NCBI RefSeq assembly: GCF_900115685.1
Contig: NZ_FOXJ01000001.1
Location: forward strand, 2,947,796-3,011,795
Length of the DNA stretch: 64,000 bases
Reading direction: 5' to 3'
From: Variovorax sp. 770b2
GTDB lineage: Bacteria; Pseudomonadota; Gammaproteobacteria; Burkholderiales; Burkholderiaceae_C
Each line of letters starts with the position of its first letter. Positions within the stretch are counted from its first letter, which is position 1. Both the position numbers and the translations under genes were made by a program. The notes under the pieces were generated by a model. That model saw only the letters and a list, made by a program, of their open reading frames with translations, had not been told where the DNA came from and ran no database searches. Of the stretch, positions 8,597 to 17,298 are shown piece by piece.

Positions 8597-10027
8597 ATGA
8601 GCAACGTGATCAAGAAGAGCGATTTCGGACTGATCGGCCTGGCCGTCATGGGCCAGAACCTGGTGCTGAACGTGGAAAGCCGCGGCTTTCAGGTCAGCGT
8701 CTACAACCGCACCGAGGCCACCACCGAGGCCTTCGTCGCCGCGAACCCGGGCAAGAAGCTGGTCGGCGCCAAGACCCTCGAAGAATTCGTCCAGAGCCTG
8801 GCGAAGCCCCGCAAGATCCAGATCATGGTCAAGGCCGGCTCACCGGTGGACCAGGTGATCGAACAACTCATTCCGCTGCTGGACAAGGACGACATCGTCA
8901 TCGACGGCGGCAACAGCCTCTACACCGACACCGAGCGCCGCGACGCGTACCTGTCGAGCAAAGGCCTGCGCTTCATCGGCGCGGGCGTCTCGGGCGGGGA
9001 AGAAGGCGCGCGCAAGGGGCCGTCGATCATGCCGGGCGGCCCGCTCTCCACGTGGGAAGTGATGAAGCCGATCTTCGAGAGCATCGCAGCCAAGGTGGAC
9101 GGCGAGCCTTGTGTGATCCACATCGGCCCCGGCGGCGCGGGCCACTACGTGAAGATGGTGCACAACGGCATCGAGTACGGCGACATGCAGCTGATCTGCG
9201 AGGCCTACAGCCTGTTCAAGGCGGCGGGCTTCACGACCGACGAGATGGCCGCGATCTTCAACGAATGGAACGACGGCGAGCTGCAGAGCTACCTGATCCA
9301 GATCACCGCCAAGGCGCTCGAACAGAAAGACCCGGAGACGGGCCAGCCCATCGTCGACGTGATCCTGGACAAGGCCGGCCAGAAGGGCACGGGCCAGTGG
9401 ACGCTGATCAACGCGGCCGAGAACGCGGTGGTCATCAGCACCATCAACGCCGCCGTCGAGGCGCGCGTGCTGTCGTCGCAGAAGAAGGCGCGCGTGGCGG
9501 CCAGCAAGGTGCTGCAGGGCCCGAAGATCGCGCTCTCGCTGGAGAAGAAGGCGCTGGTGGCCAAGGTGCACGATGCGCTCTATGCCTCCAAGGCGATCAG
9601 CTACACGCAGGGCTTCGACCTCATCAAGACGATGGGCGACAAGAAGGACTGGAAGCTCGACCTGGGCCGCATCGCGGCGATCTGGCGCGGCGGCTGCATC
9701 ATCCGCGCGCGCTTTCTGAACCGCATCACCGACGCCTTCCGCACCGATGCGGCGCTGACCAACCTGATGCTCGATCCGTTCTTCAAGGACCTCCTGAACC
9801 GCACGCAGCAGAACTGGCGCGAGGTGGTGGCGCTGGCGGTGAGCAACGGCATCCCGGTGCCGGCGTTCAGCGCCTCGCTCGCCTATTACGACAGCTACCG
9901 CACCGAGCGCCTGCCGGCGAATCTGCTGCAAGCGCAGCGCGACTTCTTCGGCGCGCACACCTACGAGCGCACGGACAAGCCCGAAGGCCAGTTCTTCCAC
10001 ACCGACTGGCCTGAAGTCATCGGCTGA
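8597..10027 (+). CDS. gnd: 6-phosphogluconate dehydrogenase (decarboxylating)
   Basis: NADP-dependent 6-phosphogluconate dehydrogenase of the oxidative pentose phosphate pathway, 476 residues, full length for the long-chain type. An N-terminal Rossmann fold carries GLIGLAVMGQNLVLNVESRGF with an NRT cofactor loop. The catalytic regions are IDGGNSLYTDTERR, FIGAGVSGGEEGARKGPSIMPGG and HIGPGGAGHYVKMVHNGIEYGDMQ (Lys and Asn catalytic). The C-terminal helical domain ends with NLLQAQRDFFGAHTYER. It is a stand-alone gene followed by a UUCG-type mini-hairpin (10029-10042) and a longer inverted repeat. Confidence 0.97.
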   Translation: MSNVIKKSDFGLIGLAVMGQNLVLNVESRGFQVSVYNRTEATTEAFVAANPGKKLVGAKTLEEFVQSLAKPRKIQIMVKAGSPVDQVIEQLIPLLDKDDIVIDGGNSLYTDTERRDAYLSSKGLRFIGAGVSGGEEGARKGPSIMPGGPLSTWEVMKPIFESIAAKVDGEPCVIHIGPGGAGHYVKMVHNGIEYGDMQLICEAYSLFKAAGFTTDEMAAIFNEWNDGELQSYLIQITAKALEQKDPETGQPIVDVILDKAGQKGTGQWTLINAAENAVVISTINAAVEARVLSSQKKARVAASKVLQGPKIALSLEKKALVAKVHDALYASKAISYTQGFDLIKTMGDKKDWKLDLGRIAAIWRGGCIIRARFLNRITDAFRTDAALTNLMLDPFFKDLLNRTQQNWREVVALAVSNGIPVPAFSASLAYYDSYRTERLPANLLQAQRDFFGAHTYERTDKPEGQFFHTDWPEVIG

Positions 10028-10076
10028 TCCGGCTTCGGCCGGCGCCGCGGAAGCGTCTTGCGGACCTGCCAGAATC

Positions 10077-10112
10077 AAGGCCATGCGCCGCCGGGGGGCG
10101 GCGCATGGCCTT
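10077..10112. terminator. 16-bp perfect inverted repeat with GGGG loop
   Basis: AAGGCCATGCGCCGCC (10077-10092), a GGGG loop, then the exact reverse complement (10097-10112). No T-run follows, so it is not a textbook intrinsic terminator, though such a stem can still stop or protect transcripts. It ends 18 bp before the yfaA-like start codon. It may terminate gnd or form a leader hairpin of the downstream operon. Confidence 0.6.
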
Positions 10113-10130
10113 CATGTCGGGTAGGGACTC

Positions 10131-11825
10131 ATGGACACAAGAAAAAAATGGATTGCCGCGGGTGTCGCGGCGATCGTGCTGGCGGGTGCGGGCGTGGCCG
10201 TCGTCAAGATGCGGCGGCCGCATTTCGAGGGCGACATCAACGCCCTGAACGTGGACCTCGCGGCGCCCTTCGCCTACGTGTCCACCCCCGCGCTCTCGCG
10301 GCTGCCGCGCGACATCGTGCAGGCACCGGTGGTGCGCGACGTGCTCACCGAGGATTTCGCCTTCTATTACGAAGACCAGGAAGACCGGCTGAGCCTGCGC
10401 GGCGCGATCAAGCGCATCGCCTACGAGCGCGAGACCACCTGGTCCGACCAGCTGCTGGCCACCGCCCTGGACGAGCCGGCCGAAATGGCCTGGTGGCCCG
10501 ATGCCAAGGGCGCCCCGCGCTACTGGGCGCTGACCATGACCCGCGGCGCCGTGGCCACCGCCCTGCAGGGCCTGGCGGGGATCGCGGCCAAGGATTCGCA
10601 GCTGAGCATCATCGGCACGCTGAAGGCCAATGGCAGCGACGTCAACGCCTACGCATTGGTGCTGTCGCCGCGCCGCACGCTGGTGCTGCTGTCGCAGGGC
10701 AACCGCGTGGTGGTGCTGAGCGATGTGGGCCTGCTGTTCAACAACGAAAGCCAGGCCAGCGGGCCGGCCCTGGAGGCGGTGGCGGGCCTCCTGTCCGGCG
10801 ACACCCGCTCGCAATCGGCCTGGCGCCGCGGCTTCGGCCTCGCAGAACAGCCCGCCGCCGCACCGGGCAGCTCGGCGATCGTGGCCGATGCGCGGCTGCT
10901 GTCGTTCGGCTACCAGCATTTCTTTCCGGGCGTACAGGCGGTTCGCTTCGACGTCGCGCCGAACGGCACCACGCTGCGCACCTCCGTGCGCGTGAAGGCA
11001 TCCAGCACGCTGCCCGCCGCGCCGGGCGACCGCGAGCTGTGGTCCGCCCTGCCGGCCAACCCGGCAGCCTGCACGCTGCTGCCCGTCGAATGGGCGCAGA
11101 TGGAAAAGCTGATGGAAGACGCCCCGCCGCCGCCCTCGGCCACCGGCGACAACCAGCCGGTCGAACCGCCCAATGCCGATGCGATGAAGGCCCTGGCCGC
11201 GCAGTTCGACGGCCCCGCCGCCGTCTGCTGGTATGCCCGCTCGCAACTGCACACGCCGCTGTTCGTCGCGCAGATGAAGGCGTCCGCCGGACCCGAGACC
11301 GATGCGACGCTCGCGAGTCTCGCGCGCTGGGTGATCTCGACCAGCGCCGCGAGCACCGACCCTGCGGCCAGACCCGGCATCGGCAAATGGCAAAGCCAGG
11401 TGAAAGGCCCCTGGGGCCCGTATGCCGAGGGCGATGACAAGGCCTACCGGCCCACCCTCACGCGGCAGGGCCGCTGGGTCGCCTTCTCGCCCGACGACAA
11501 GCTGGTCGAGCTGGCGCTGAACACCCAGGCCAAGCGCTATCCGGGCGTGGCCGACACGCTGCCGCCGGCGGGCGGCACCACGCTGGTGGTCGGCGCACCC
11601 GCGCAGATCGCGGACCTGCTGCAGCGCGAGGCCATGGCCGTGCTGCCCGCCGACCAGGAGATCCTGCGCCAGGCGGCCCGCCAGCACCTGGTGCCGCGCC
11701 TGGATGCACTGCGCAAGCTGCCGCCCGCACGGGCCGTGGCGCAAGGCGCGGGCGACGGCAACGGCTGGGTGCCGGTCGAGTGGCAGGCGATGACGGCCGC
11801 GGCACCGGCGCAGCAGCCCAAGTGA
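10131..11825 (+). CDS. yfaA: DUF2138 protein, YfaA-like
   Basis: A 564-residue protein matching the size and position of E. coli YfaA (DUF2138). It has an N-terminal membrane anchor or uncleaved signal (KKWIAAGVAAIVLAGAGVAVV) followed by a long periplasmic domain starting DLAAPFAYVSTPALSRLPRDIV. Internal marks include DFAFYYEDQEDRLSLRGAIKRIAYER and a repeated hydrophobic alpha/beta pattern without recognisable catalytic residues. It overlaps the following DUF1175 gene by four bases and begins a five-gene operon around an alpha-2-macroglobulin. Function is unknown; a periplasmic accessory to YfaS is the natural inference. The family call rests on synteny plus length. Confidence 0.82.
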   Translation: MDTRKKWIAAGVAAIVLAGAGVAVVKMRRPHFEGDINALNVDLAAPFAYVSTPALSRLPRDIVQAPVVRDVLTEDFAFYYEDQEDRLSLRGAIKRIAYERETTWSDQLLATALDEPAEMAWWPDAKGAPRYWALTMTRGAVATALQGLAGIAAKDSQLSIIGTLKANGSDVNAYALVLSPRRTLVLLSQGNRVVVLSDVGLLFNNESQASGPALEAVAGLLSGDTRSQSAWRRGFGLAEQPAAAPGSSAIVADARLLSFGYQHFFPGVQAVRFDVAPNGTTLRTSVRVKASSTLPAAPGDRELWSALPANPAACTLLPVEWAQMEKLMEDAPPPPSATGDNQPVEPPNADAMKALAAQFDGPAAVCWYARSQLHTPLFVAQMKASAGPETDATLASLARWVISTSAASTDPAARPGIGKWQSQVKGPWGPYAEGDDKAYRPTLTRQGRWVAFSPDDKLVELALNTQAKRYPGVADTLPPAGGTTLVVGAPAQIADLLQREAMAVLPADQEILRQAARQHLVPRLDALRKLPPARAVAQGAGDGNGWVPVEWQAMTAAAPAQQPK

Positions 11826-12535
11826 CGCGCCCGTCCATCACGGCCGGCATCGACCGCCGGACGGCGCTCTGCCGGGGCGCGGCGCTGGCCCTGGCGTCCG
11901 CGATGCCGGCGCTGCCCGCGCTTATGGCAACGGCCGCAACGGCGGCAACAGCCGTCGCACGCAACGAAGCCCCATCGCTCGATCGAGAACAGTCCGCGCA
12001 TTTCCGCGACTGGATGACCCTGCTGATCCACGAGCAGATCGAGCGCGGCCCCACGCCGCGCTGGACGCACCGCGACTGCGCGGGGCTGGTGCGCTTCTCG
12101 GTGGCCGAGTCGCTGCGCGAACACGACGTGGCCTGGCGCCGCGCCAACGGCCTGCTCGCACGCCGCCTGCCGCCCGATATCGACCCGGCCGCCGCGGCGC
12201 CGCTGCGCAACACCTGGCGGCGCGCCGACGGCACGCGCGACGCCTACGTCGGCGCGCTCGAGCTGGTGCAGGAGAACACGCGCTTCGTCACGCGCCAGCT
12301 GCAGCAGGCGCTGCTGGGCGACATGCTGTTCTACGACCAGGGCGACGAGCAGCACCTCATGGTGTGGATGGGCAACTACATCGCCTATCACACCGGCCGC
12401 GTGGAGCCCGGCGACAACGGCCTTCGCGCCGTGCGCGCCACCCAACTGCTCGGCTGGAGCGACACGCGCTGGCGCCCCTCCGACGACAACCCCAATTTCG
12501 CCGGTGTCTACCGGCTGGCCTTTCTCGCACGATGA
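11822..12535 (+). CDS. yfaT: DUF1175 protein, YfaT-like
   Basis: A 237-residue DUF1175 (YfaT) family protein. I place the start at GTG 11822, which overlaps the preceding stop as GTGA and yields a twin-arginine-like signal (GIDRRTALCRGAALALASA). The mature protein holds conserved segments HFRDWMTLLIHEQIE, WTHRDCAGLVRFSVAESLREHD and GDMLFYDQGDEQHLMVWMG, with Cys, His and Asp residues arranged like an NlpC/P60-type amidase (D-C-A-G-L-V, H-L-M-V). That fold comparison is my inference. E. coli YfaT is of similar length. It probably acts in the periplasm with the macroglobulin. Confidence 0.82.
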   Translation: MTRPSITAGIDRRTALCRGAALALASAMPALPALMATAATAATAVARNEAPSLDREQSAHFRDWMTLLIHEQIERGPTPRWTHRDCAGLVRFSVAESLREHDVAWRRANGLLARRLPPDIDPAAAAPLRNTWRRADGTRDAYVGALELVQENTRFVTRQLQQALLGDMLFYDQGDEQHLMVWMGNYIAYHTGRVEPGDNGLRAVRATQLLGWSDTRWRPSDDNPNFAGVYRLAFLAR

Positions 12536-15500
12536 CCATGCACACACCCGTCCAGTCCCTGCGGCCCTTGTTGCGGCGTCTTTTTCCGCTGGCGCTCGCA
12601 GCGGCCACCGCGTTGGCGGCGATGCAGCCGGTCGCCGTCAACGCGGCCGCCGATGCACAACCCCAGCCGCTGGAGAACAGCCGCTCGCCCTACACCGGCG
12701 AGCCCTTCTTCCTGCTCTCCGATGCCACCTTCGCGAGCGACCAGACGGCGCGCGTGCGCCTGGAGGTGAACCAGCCCTCGGCGCTGGAACAGGTGGGCGG
12801 CGTGGACGTGCTGGTCTACCGCATTCCCGACGCCCTGGCCTTCCTGCAGAAGCAGAAGAACCTGCACCGCGTGCAGGTGGGCGCGCGCCCCGCCGACGAG
12901 GGCCTGGCCAACACGCTGACCCACCTGTGGGACAGCTGGGTGGTCAAGTCGCGCCTGGCCTGGCAGCAGATGTTCTCGGCCAGCGCGCGCCGCGCGGTGA
13001 CGCAGCAGGCGCCCGAGCTGAAGACGCCCGCGAAACTCACCCAGCCCTCGGTCTTCGAGGAGCCCCGGCAGTTCCGCCCGATCCCGGGCCTGCCGGTGGT
13101 CGAGCGCTTCCGCTACCCGGTGCACAAGGCCGAGCCGATCGGCCTGCCCAAGGGCGTGAAGCTGGAAGGCTCCAGCAGCGAATTCATCACCGTCTCGCAA
13201 GGCAACGTGTTCGTGCCCGTGGGCAAGCGCGCGCCCGGGCTCTACCTGGTGGAAGCCATCAGCGGCCAGTTCCGCGCGACCACGCTGCTGTTCGTGTCGG
13301 ACACCGTGGCCATCACCAAGGTCTCGGGCGACCAGATGCTGGTGTGGGCGGCCCAGCGCGCGGCCGGTGCGCCGGTGGCGGGCACCAAGGTGGTCTGGAC
13401 CGACGGCGTGGGCGTGCTCAAGAGCGGCGAGGCCGACGCGCAAGGCCTGGTGAAGCTGGACCGCCAATCGCCCGAGCAGACCTACGTGTTCGGCCAGGAC
13501 CCCGCGGGCGGCGTCTTCATCTCCGAAAACTTCTACTACGACAGCGAGATCTACAACGCCAAGGTCTACACCGTGACCGACCGCCCGCTGTACCGTCCGG
13601 GCGACTGGGTGAACGTGAAGGTGAGCGGGCGCGAGTTCCGCAGCGCCCGCGAATCCGTGGCGCTTCAAGACGCCGACCTGGCGCTCGCCGTGCTCGACCC
13701 GGCCGGCCAGGTGGTGCATGCGCAGAAGCTGGCCTTCTCCGGCACCAAGGGCGCGGATGCGCGCTTCGCGCTCCCCGACAACGCCGTGGCCGGCGGCTAC
13801 GAGCTGCGCCTGGCCATGGGCGGCGACACCTACACCGCCGCCTTCCGCGTGGCCGATTACCAGAAGCCGCATTTCGACATCGTGCTGCTGCCCGAGAAGG
13901 CCGACTTCAGGACCGGCGAGCCCGTCGGCGGCAAGCTGCAGCTGAACTATCCCGACGGCAAGCCGGTGGCGCGTGCGCGCGTGAGCCTCACGGCGCGCTC
14001 GCAGAAACTGGCCATGGTGAACGGCGAACTCGACTACACCGGCCAGTTCCCGGTGAAGCTGCAGCAGGCCGAGCTGGAGACCGACGGCGAGGGCATCGCG
14101 AAGTTCTCGCTGCCCGCGGCCACCGAGCCCAGCCGTTACCTCCTCACCGCGCTGGCCACCGACGGCGCGGCCTACCGCGTGCGCACCTCGCGCGAGATCC
14201 TGGTGGAGCGCGGCGCGGTCTCGTTCCGCCTCGCGGCCGACCGCCAGTTCTCCCAGCCGGGGCAGGCGGTGGGCTTCAAGTTCGCGGCCAGCCAGCGCGC
14301 GGCCGCCACGGCGGCAACGGTTGCCGCAGCGGACACACCCGCCGCACAGGCGCGCCCCGCCACCTGGGAGTGGGTGCGCCTGGAAGACCGCACCAAGCAG
14401 TCCGGCCCCATGCCTGCCGGCGACACGCTCTCGGTCAACTTCCCGGCGTCGGGCAGCTACACGCTCTCGCTACTGGACGACAAGGGCCGCATCGTCGGCG
14501 CGGCCAGCCATTGGGTGAGCGGCGACGGCGTGAAGGCGCCCGCGGGCAGCGTAGGCATGGTGCTGGACCGCACGAGCTACCGCGCGGGCGACACGGCCCA
14601 GGTGCTGGTGAGCTTTCCGGAGCCGGTGGACAACGCGCTCCTCACGCTGGAGCGCGACCGCGTGGAGGCGACCGCGCTGATGGGCCGGAACGCGGACTGG
14701 ATTAAGAGCGAGCGCGTGGCCCCCACGCAGTGGAAGTTCACGCTGCCCGTGCGCGACGCCATGAGCCCCAACATGACCCTGTCGGTGGCCTACGTGAAGA
14801 ACGGCGACTACGTGTTCCAGAACCAGGGGATCATGGTCGAGCAGGAGCGCATCGCGCTGGCCTTCACGCCCGACAAGGCGGTGTACGAACCCGGCGAGAC
14901 CGTCACCATCGACGTGAGCGCCACGCTGGCCGGCAAGCCCGTGGCCACCGACCTGGCGGTGGGCGTGGTCGACGAGATGATCTACGTGCTGCAGCCCGAG
15001 ATCGCCCCGGCCATCGGCGACTTCTTCTATCACCCGCGCCGCAACAACGTGCGCACCAGCGCGAGCCTCGCCTTCATCGGCTATGACCTCGCGACCAGCA
15101 AGCTGGGCACGCTGCCGGGCGCGCGCCAGGTGAACGACCGCGCGGTGAAGGTGCTGGAGCGCCCGCGCCGCGACAACATCGACACCGCCGCCTGGGAGCC
15201 GCGGCTGGCGACCGACGCTTCCGGCCACACCCGCTTCAGCTTCACCATGCCCGACTCGCTCACGCGCTGGCGCATCACCGGCCGCGCCATGAGCGCCGCC
15301 GGCGCGGTGGGCCAGCAGGTGAGCTGGGTGCGCTCGGACAAGGCCTTCTACGCCAAGTGGACCAGCCCCGACTGGCAGCGCCAGGGCGACAAGGCGCAGG
15401 CCTCGCTGGCGCTCTTCAACCAGACCGGGCGCGAGGCCAAGGTCGAATGGACCGCCAGCGGCGCGGGCGTGGAGCGCAAGGACACGGTCACGGTGCGCCC

Positions 15501-17277
15501 CGGCGTCAACTTCGTCGCCCTGCCCCTGGCCGCCGGGGACGCCGACAAGACCGGTGCGATCAGCGTCACGCTGCGCCAGGACGCCCGCGTGGTCGACAAG
15601 CTAGACGTGCCGGTGCGCCGCATCCCGGTGGCGTGGCGTGCGCCGCGCGGCAAGGCGCTCGACCTCGCCGCGGGCAATGCGGCGCTGGCCTTGCCGGCCG
15701 ACGCGTCGCGCGTGCGCGTCTGGCTGGCGCAAGACGCCGCGGCCGGCGCCTTCGGCCAGCAGATCGACGATCTCGTCGCCACCCCGCGCGGCAGCGTGGA
15801 GCAGACCGCCAGCCGCATGCTGCCGCTGTCGCTCGCGCTGCAATCGCTGTCGGCCGCGCAGCAGCCGATGGCGCCGGCGCTGACGCAGCGCCTGGCCACC
15901 GCGCGGCTCGCGCTCGCGCAGATGGCCGGCCCGCAGGCGCGGTTCGGCTGGTGGGGACGCGGCATGCCCAACGATGCCTTCCTCACCGCCTACGCCTATT
16001 ACGCCGACTGGCGCGCCACCCAGGCGCTGCGCGTGACGCTGCCGGCATCGAACTGGCAGCGCCTGCTCGACGTCTACGCCAAGGACGGCCAGAAGCTCGC
16101 GCCGCTGCAGCGCGCGCTCGCGCTCTCGTGGATGCAGGAGATGGGCCTGCCCGTGGGCTCGATGGCCGGCGGCCTCGCCGACCAGTTGGCCGCCCAGTCG
16201 GCCAGCGACGCCACGCAGTTGGCGCAACGCCGCGGCAGCCTCGCGATGGTGGACACCGCCGCGCCCAATCCACTGGACACCCGCGACATGGCGCTCGTGC
16301 TGGCAGTGCAGACCGTCGGACCGGCGGTTGCCAGCGCCAAGGCCCGCGCGGCCGCAGACGAGGCCGCCGCGCGCCTGGCCGCCGTGGACGCGCCGCTGGT
16401 GCAGGCGCTGCTGATGGCCACGCAACGCGCCAGCGCCGACAAGGCCGCGGCGGTGCTCGGCCAGATCCGCGCCGACACGCCCTCCATCGACCGCGCGCAG
16501 ACGCTGCTGTGGCTGCACCGCGCGCTGGGCGGCAGCAGGCTCGCCGGCGGCACGGACACGCCATCCCTCGGCGCGCCCTGGGTGCGCGCCACCGACGGCA
16601 CCGGCACGAGCTGGCGCCTGCCGCCCGGCACCGCCGCGCCGGCCACGCTGGAATTGCCCGCCGGACAGAAGGCCGCCTGGGCCTTCGTGAGCTACGAGAG
16701 CAACGAAGCGCAGGCGCCCGCGCTCGACGCGAAGGTCGAGCGCACGCTGTGGCGCGTGGTCGCCCAGCCGCGTCCCGCGCCCGAGCCGCCTGCAGCAGCA
16801 GCAGCGCCGGGCCAGCCCACGCCGGCGCCGGCACCGAGCGCCCCGGTCTCCACGGTCAACGACGGCCGCATCACGGTGAAGCTGGAAGCCGTGAAGCCCG
16901 GCACGCCGCTGGACACCAACGCGCTCTACCTGGACCAGCTCACCGTCACTGCCCCCAAGGCCATGCGCTGGAGCCTCGTGGAGGCCGCGCTGCCGCCGGG
17001 CGCGGCGGTGGAGGAAAGCACCTGGGGCATCGACATGGCCGACAGCGCCGGCAAGCTGCAGCCGATGGAACGCGCACAGAGCCAGGCCACCGCGCAGGGC
17101 TACGCCGTGCCGGTGGACACGCTCGCGGCGGGCACGCCGTTGACCGTGCGGCACCTGGTCCGCTTCGCACAGCGCGGCACCTTCAAGCTGCCGCCGGCGC
17201 GCCTGTTCCGCATGTACGAGCCCGAGGCCAAGGCCTTCGAAGCCAACGGCTCCTGGGCCAGCGTCGAAGTGCGCTGA
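12532..17277 (+). CDS. yfaS: Alpha-2-macroglobulin family protein, YfaS-like
   Basis: A 1581-residue bacterial alpha-2-macroglobulin, YfaS branch. The start overlaps the previous stop (ATGA). A cleavable signal (LFPLALAAATALAAMQPVAVNA) is followed by repeated MG beta-sandwich domains, including the MG2 signature YTVTDRPLYRPGDWVNVKVSG near residue 345. The A2M segment (ATDASGHTRFSFTMPDSLTRWRITG) is near residue 890, then an alpha-toroid thioester-like domain and a Pro/Ala linker near residues 1415-1440. The usual CxEQ thioester is replaced by SVEQ (Ser1088), as in other YfaS proteins, so trapping would be non-covalent. It is thought of as a periplasmic protease trap. Confidence 0.95.
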   Translation: MTMHTPVQSLRPLLRRLFPLALAAATALAAMQPVAVNAAADAQPQPLENSRSPYTGEPFFLLSDATFASDQTARVRLEVNQPSALEQVGGVDVLVYRIPDALAFLQKQKNLHRVQVGARPADEGLANTLTHLWDSWVVKSRLAWQQMFSASARRAVTQQAPELKTPAKLTQPSVFEEPRQFRPIPGLPVVERFRYPVHKAEPIGLPKGVKLEGSSSEFITVSQGNVFVPVGKRAPGLYLVEAISGQFRATTLLFVSDTVAITKVSGDQMLVWAAQRAAGAPVAGTKVVWTDGVGVLKSGEADAQGLVKLDRQSPEQTYVFGQDPAGGVFISENFYYDSEIYNAKVYTVTDRPLYRPGDWVNVKVSGREFRSARESVALQDADLALAVLDPAGQVVHAQKLAFSGTKGADARFALPDNAVAGGYELRLAMGGDTYTAAFRVADYQKPHFDIVLLPEKADFRTGEPVGGKLQLNYPDGKPVARARVSLTARSQKLAMVNGELDYTGQFPVKLQQAELETDGEGIAKFSLPAATEPSRYLLTALATDGAAYRVRTSREILVERGAVSFRLAADRQFSQPGQAVGFKFAASQRAAATAATVAAADTPAAQARPATWEWVRLEDRTKQSGPMPAGDTLSVNFPASGSYTLSLLDDKGRIVGAASHWVSGDGVKAPAGSVGMVLDRTSYRAGDTAQVLVSFPEPVDNALLTLERDRVEATALMGRNADWIKSERVAPTQWKFTLPVRDAMSPNMTLSVAYVKNGDYVFQNQGIMVEQERIALAFTPDKAVYEPGETVTIDVSATLAGKPVATDLAVGVVDEMIYVLQPEIAPAIGDFFYHPRRNNVRTSASLAFIGYDLATSKLGTLPGARQVNDRAVKVLERPRRDNIDTAAWEPRLATDASGHTRFSFTMPDSLTRWRITGRAMSAAGAVGQQVSWVRSDKAFYAKWTSPDWQRQGDKAQASLALFNQTGREAKVEWTASGAGVERKDTVTVRPGVNFVALPLAAGDADKTGAISVTLRQDARVVDKLDVPVRRIPVAWRAPRGKALDLAAGNAALALPADASRVRVWLAQDAAAGAFGQQIDDLVATPRGSVEQTASRMLPLSLALQSLSAAQQPMAPALTQRLATARLALAQMAGPQARFGWWGRGMPNDAFLTAYAYYADWRATQALRVTLPASNWQRLLDVYAKDGQKLAPLQRALALSWMQEMGLPVGSMAGGLADQLAAQSASDATQLAQRRGSLAMVDTAAPNPLDTRDMALVLAVQTVGPAVASAKARAAADEAAARLAAVDAPLVQALLMATQRASADKAAAVLGQIRADTPSIDRAQTLLWLHRALGGSRLAGGTDTPSLGAPWVRATDGTGTSWRLPPGTAAPATLELPAGQKAAWAFVSYESNEAQAPALDAKVERTLWRVVAQPRPAPEPPAAAAAPGQPTPAPAPSAPVSTVNDGRITVKLEAVKPGTPLDTNALYLDQLTVTAPKAMRWSLVEAALPPGAAVEESTWGIDMADSAGKLQPMERAQSQATAQGYAVPVDTLAAGTPLTVRHLVRFAQRGTFKLPPARLFRMYEPEAKAFEANGSWASVEVR

Positions 17278-17298
17278 AGCGGCGGACGGCGAGCCCCC

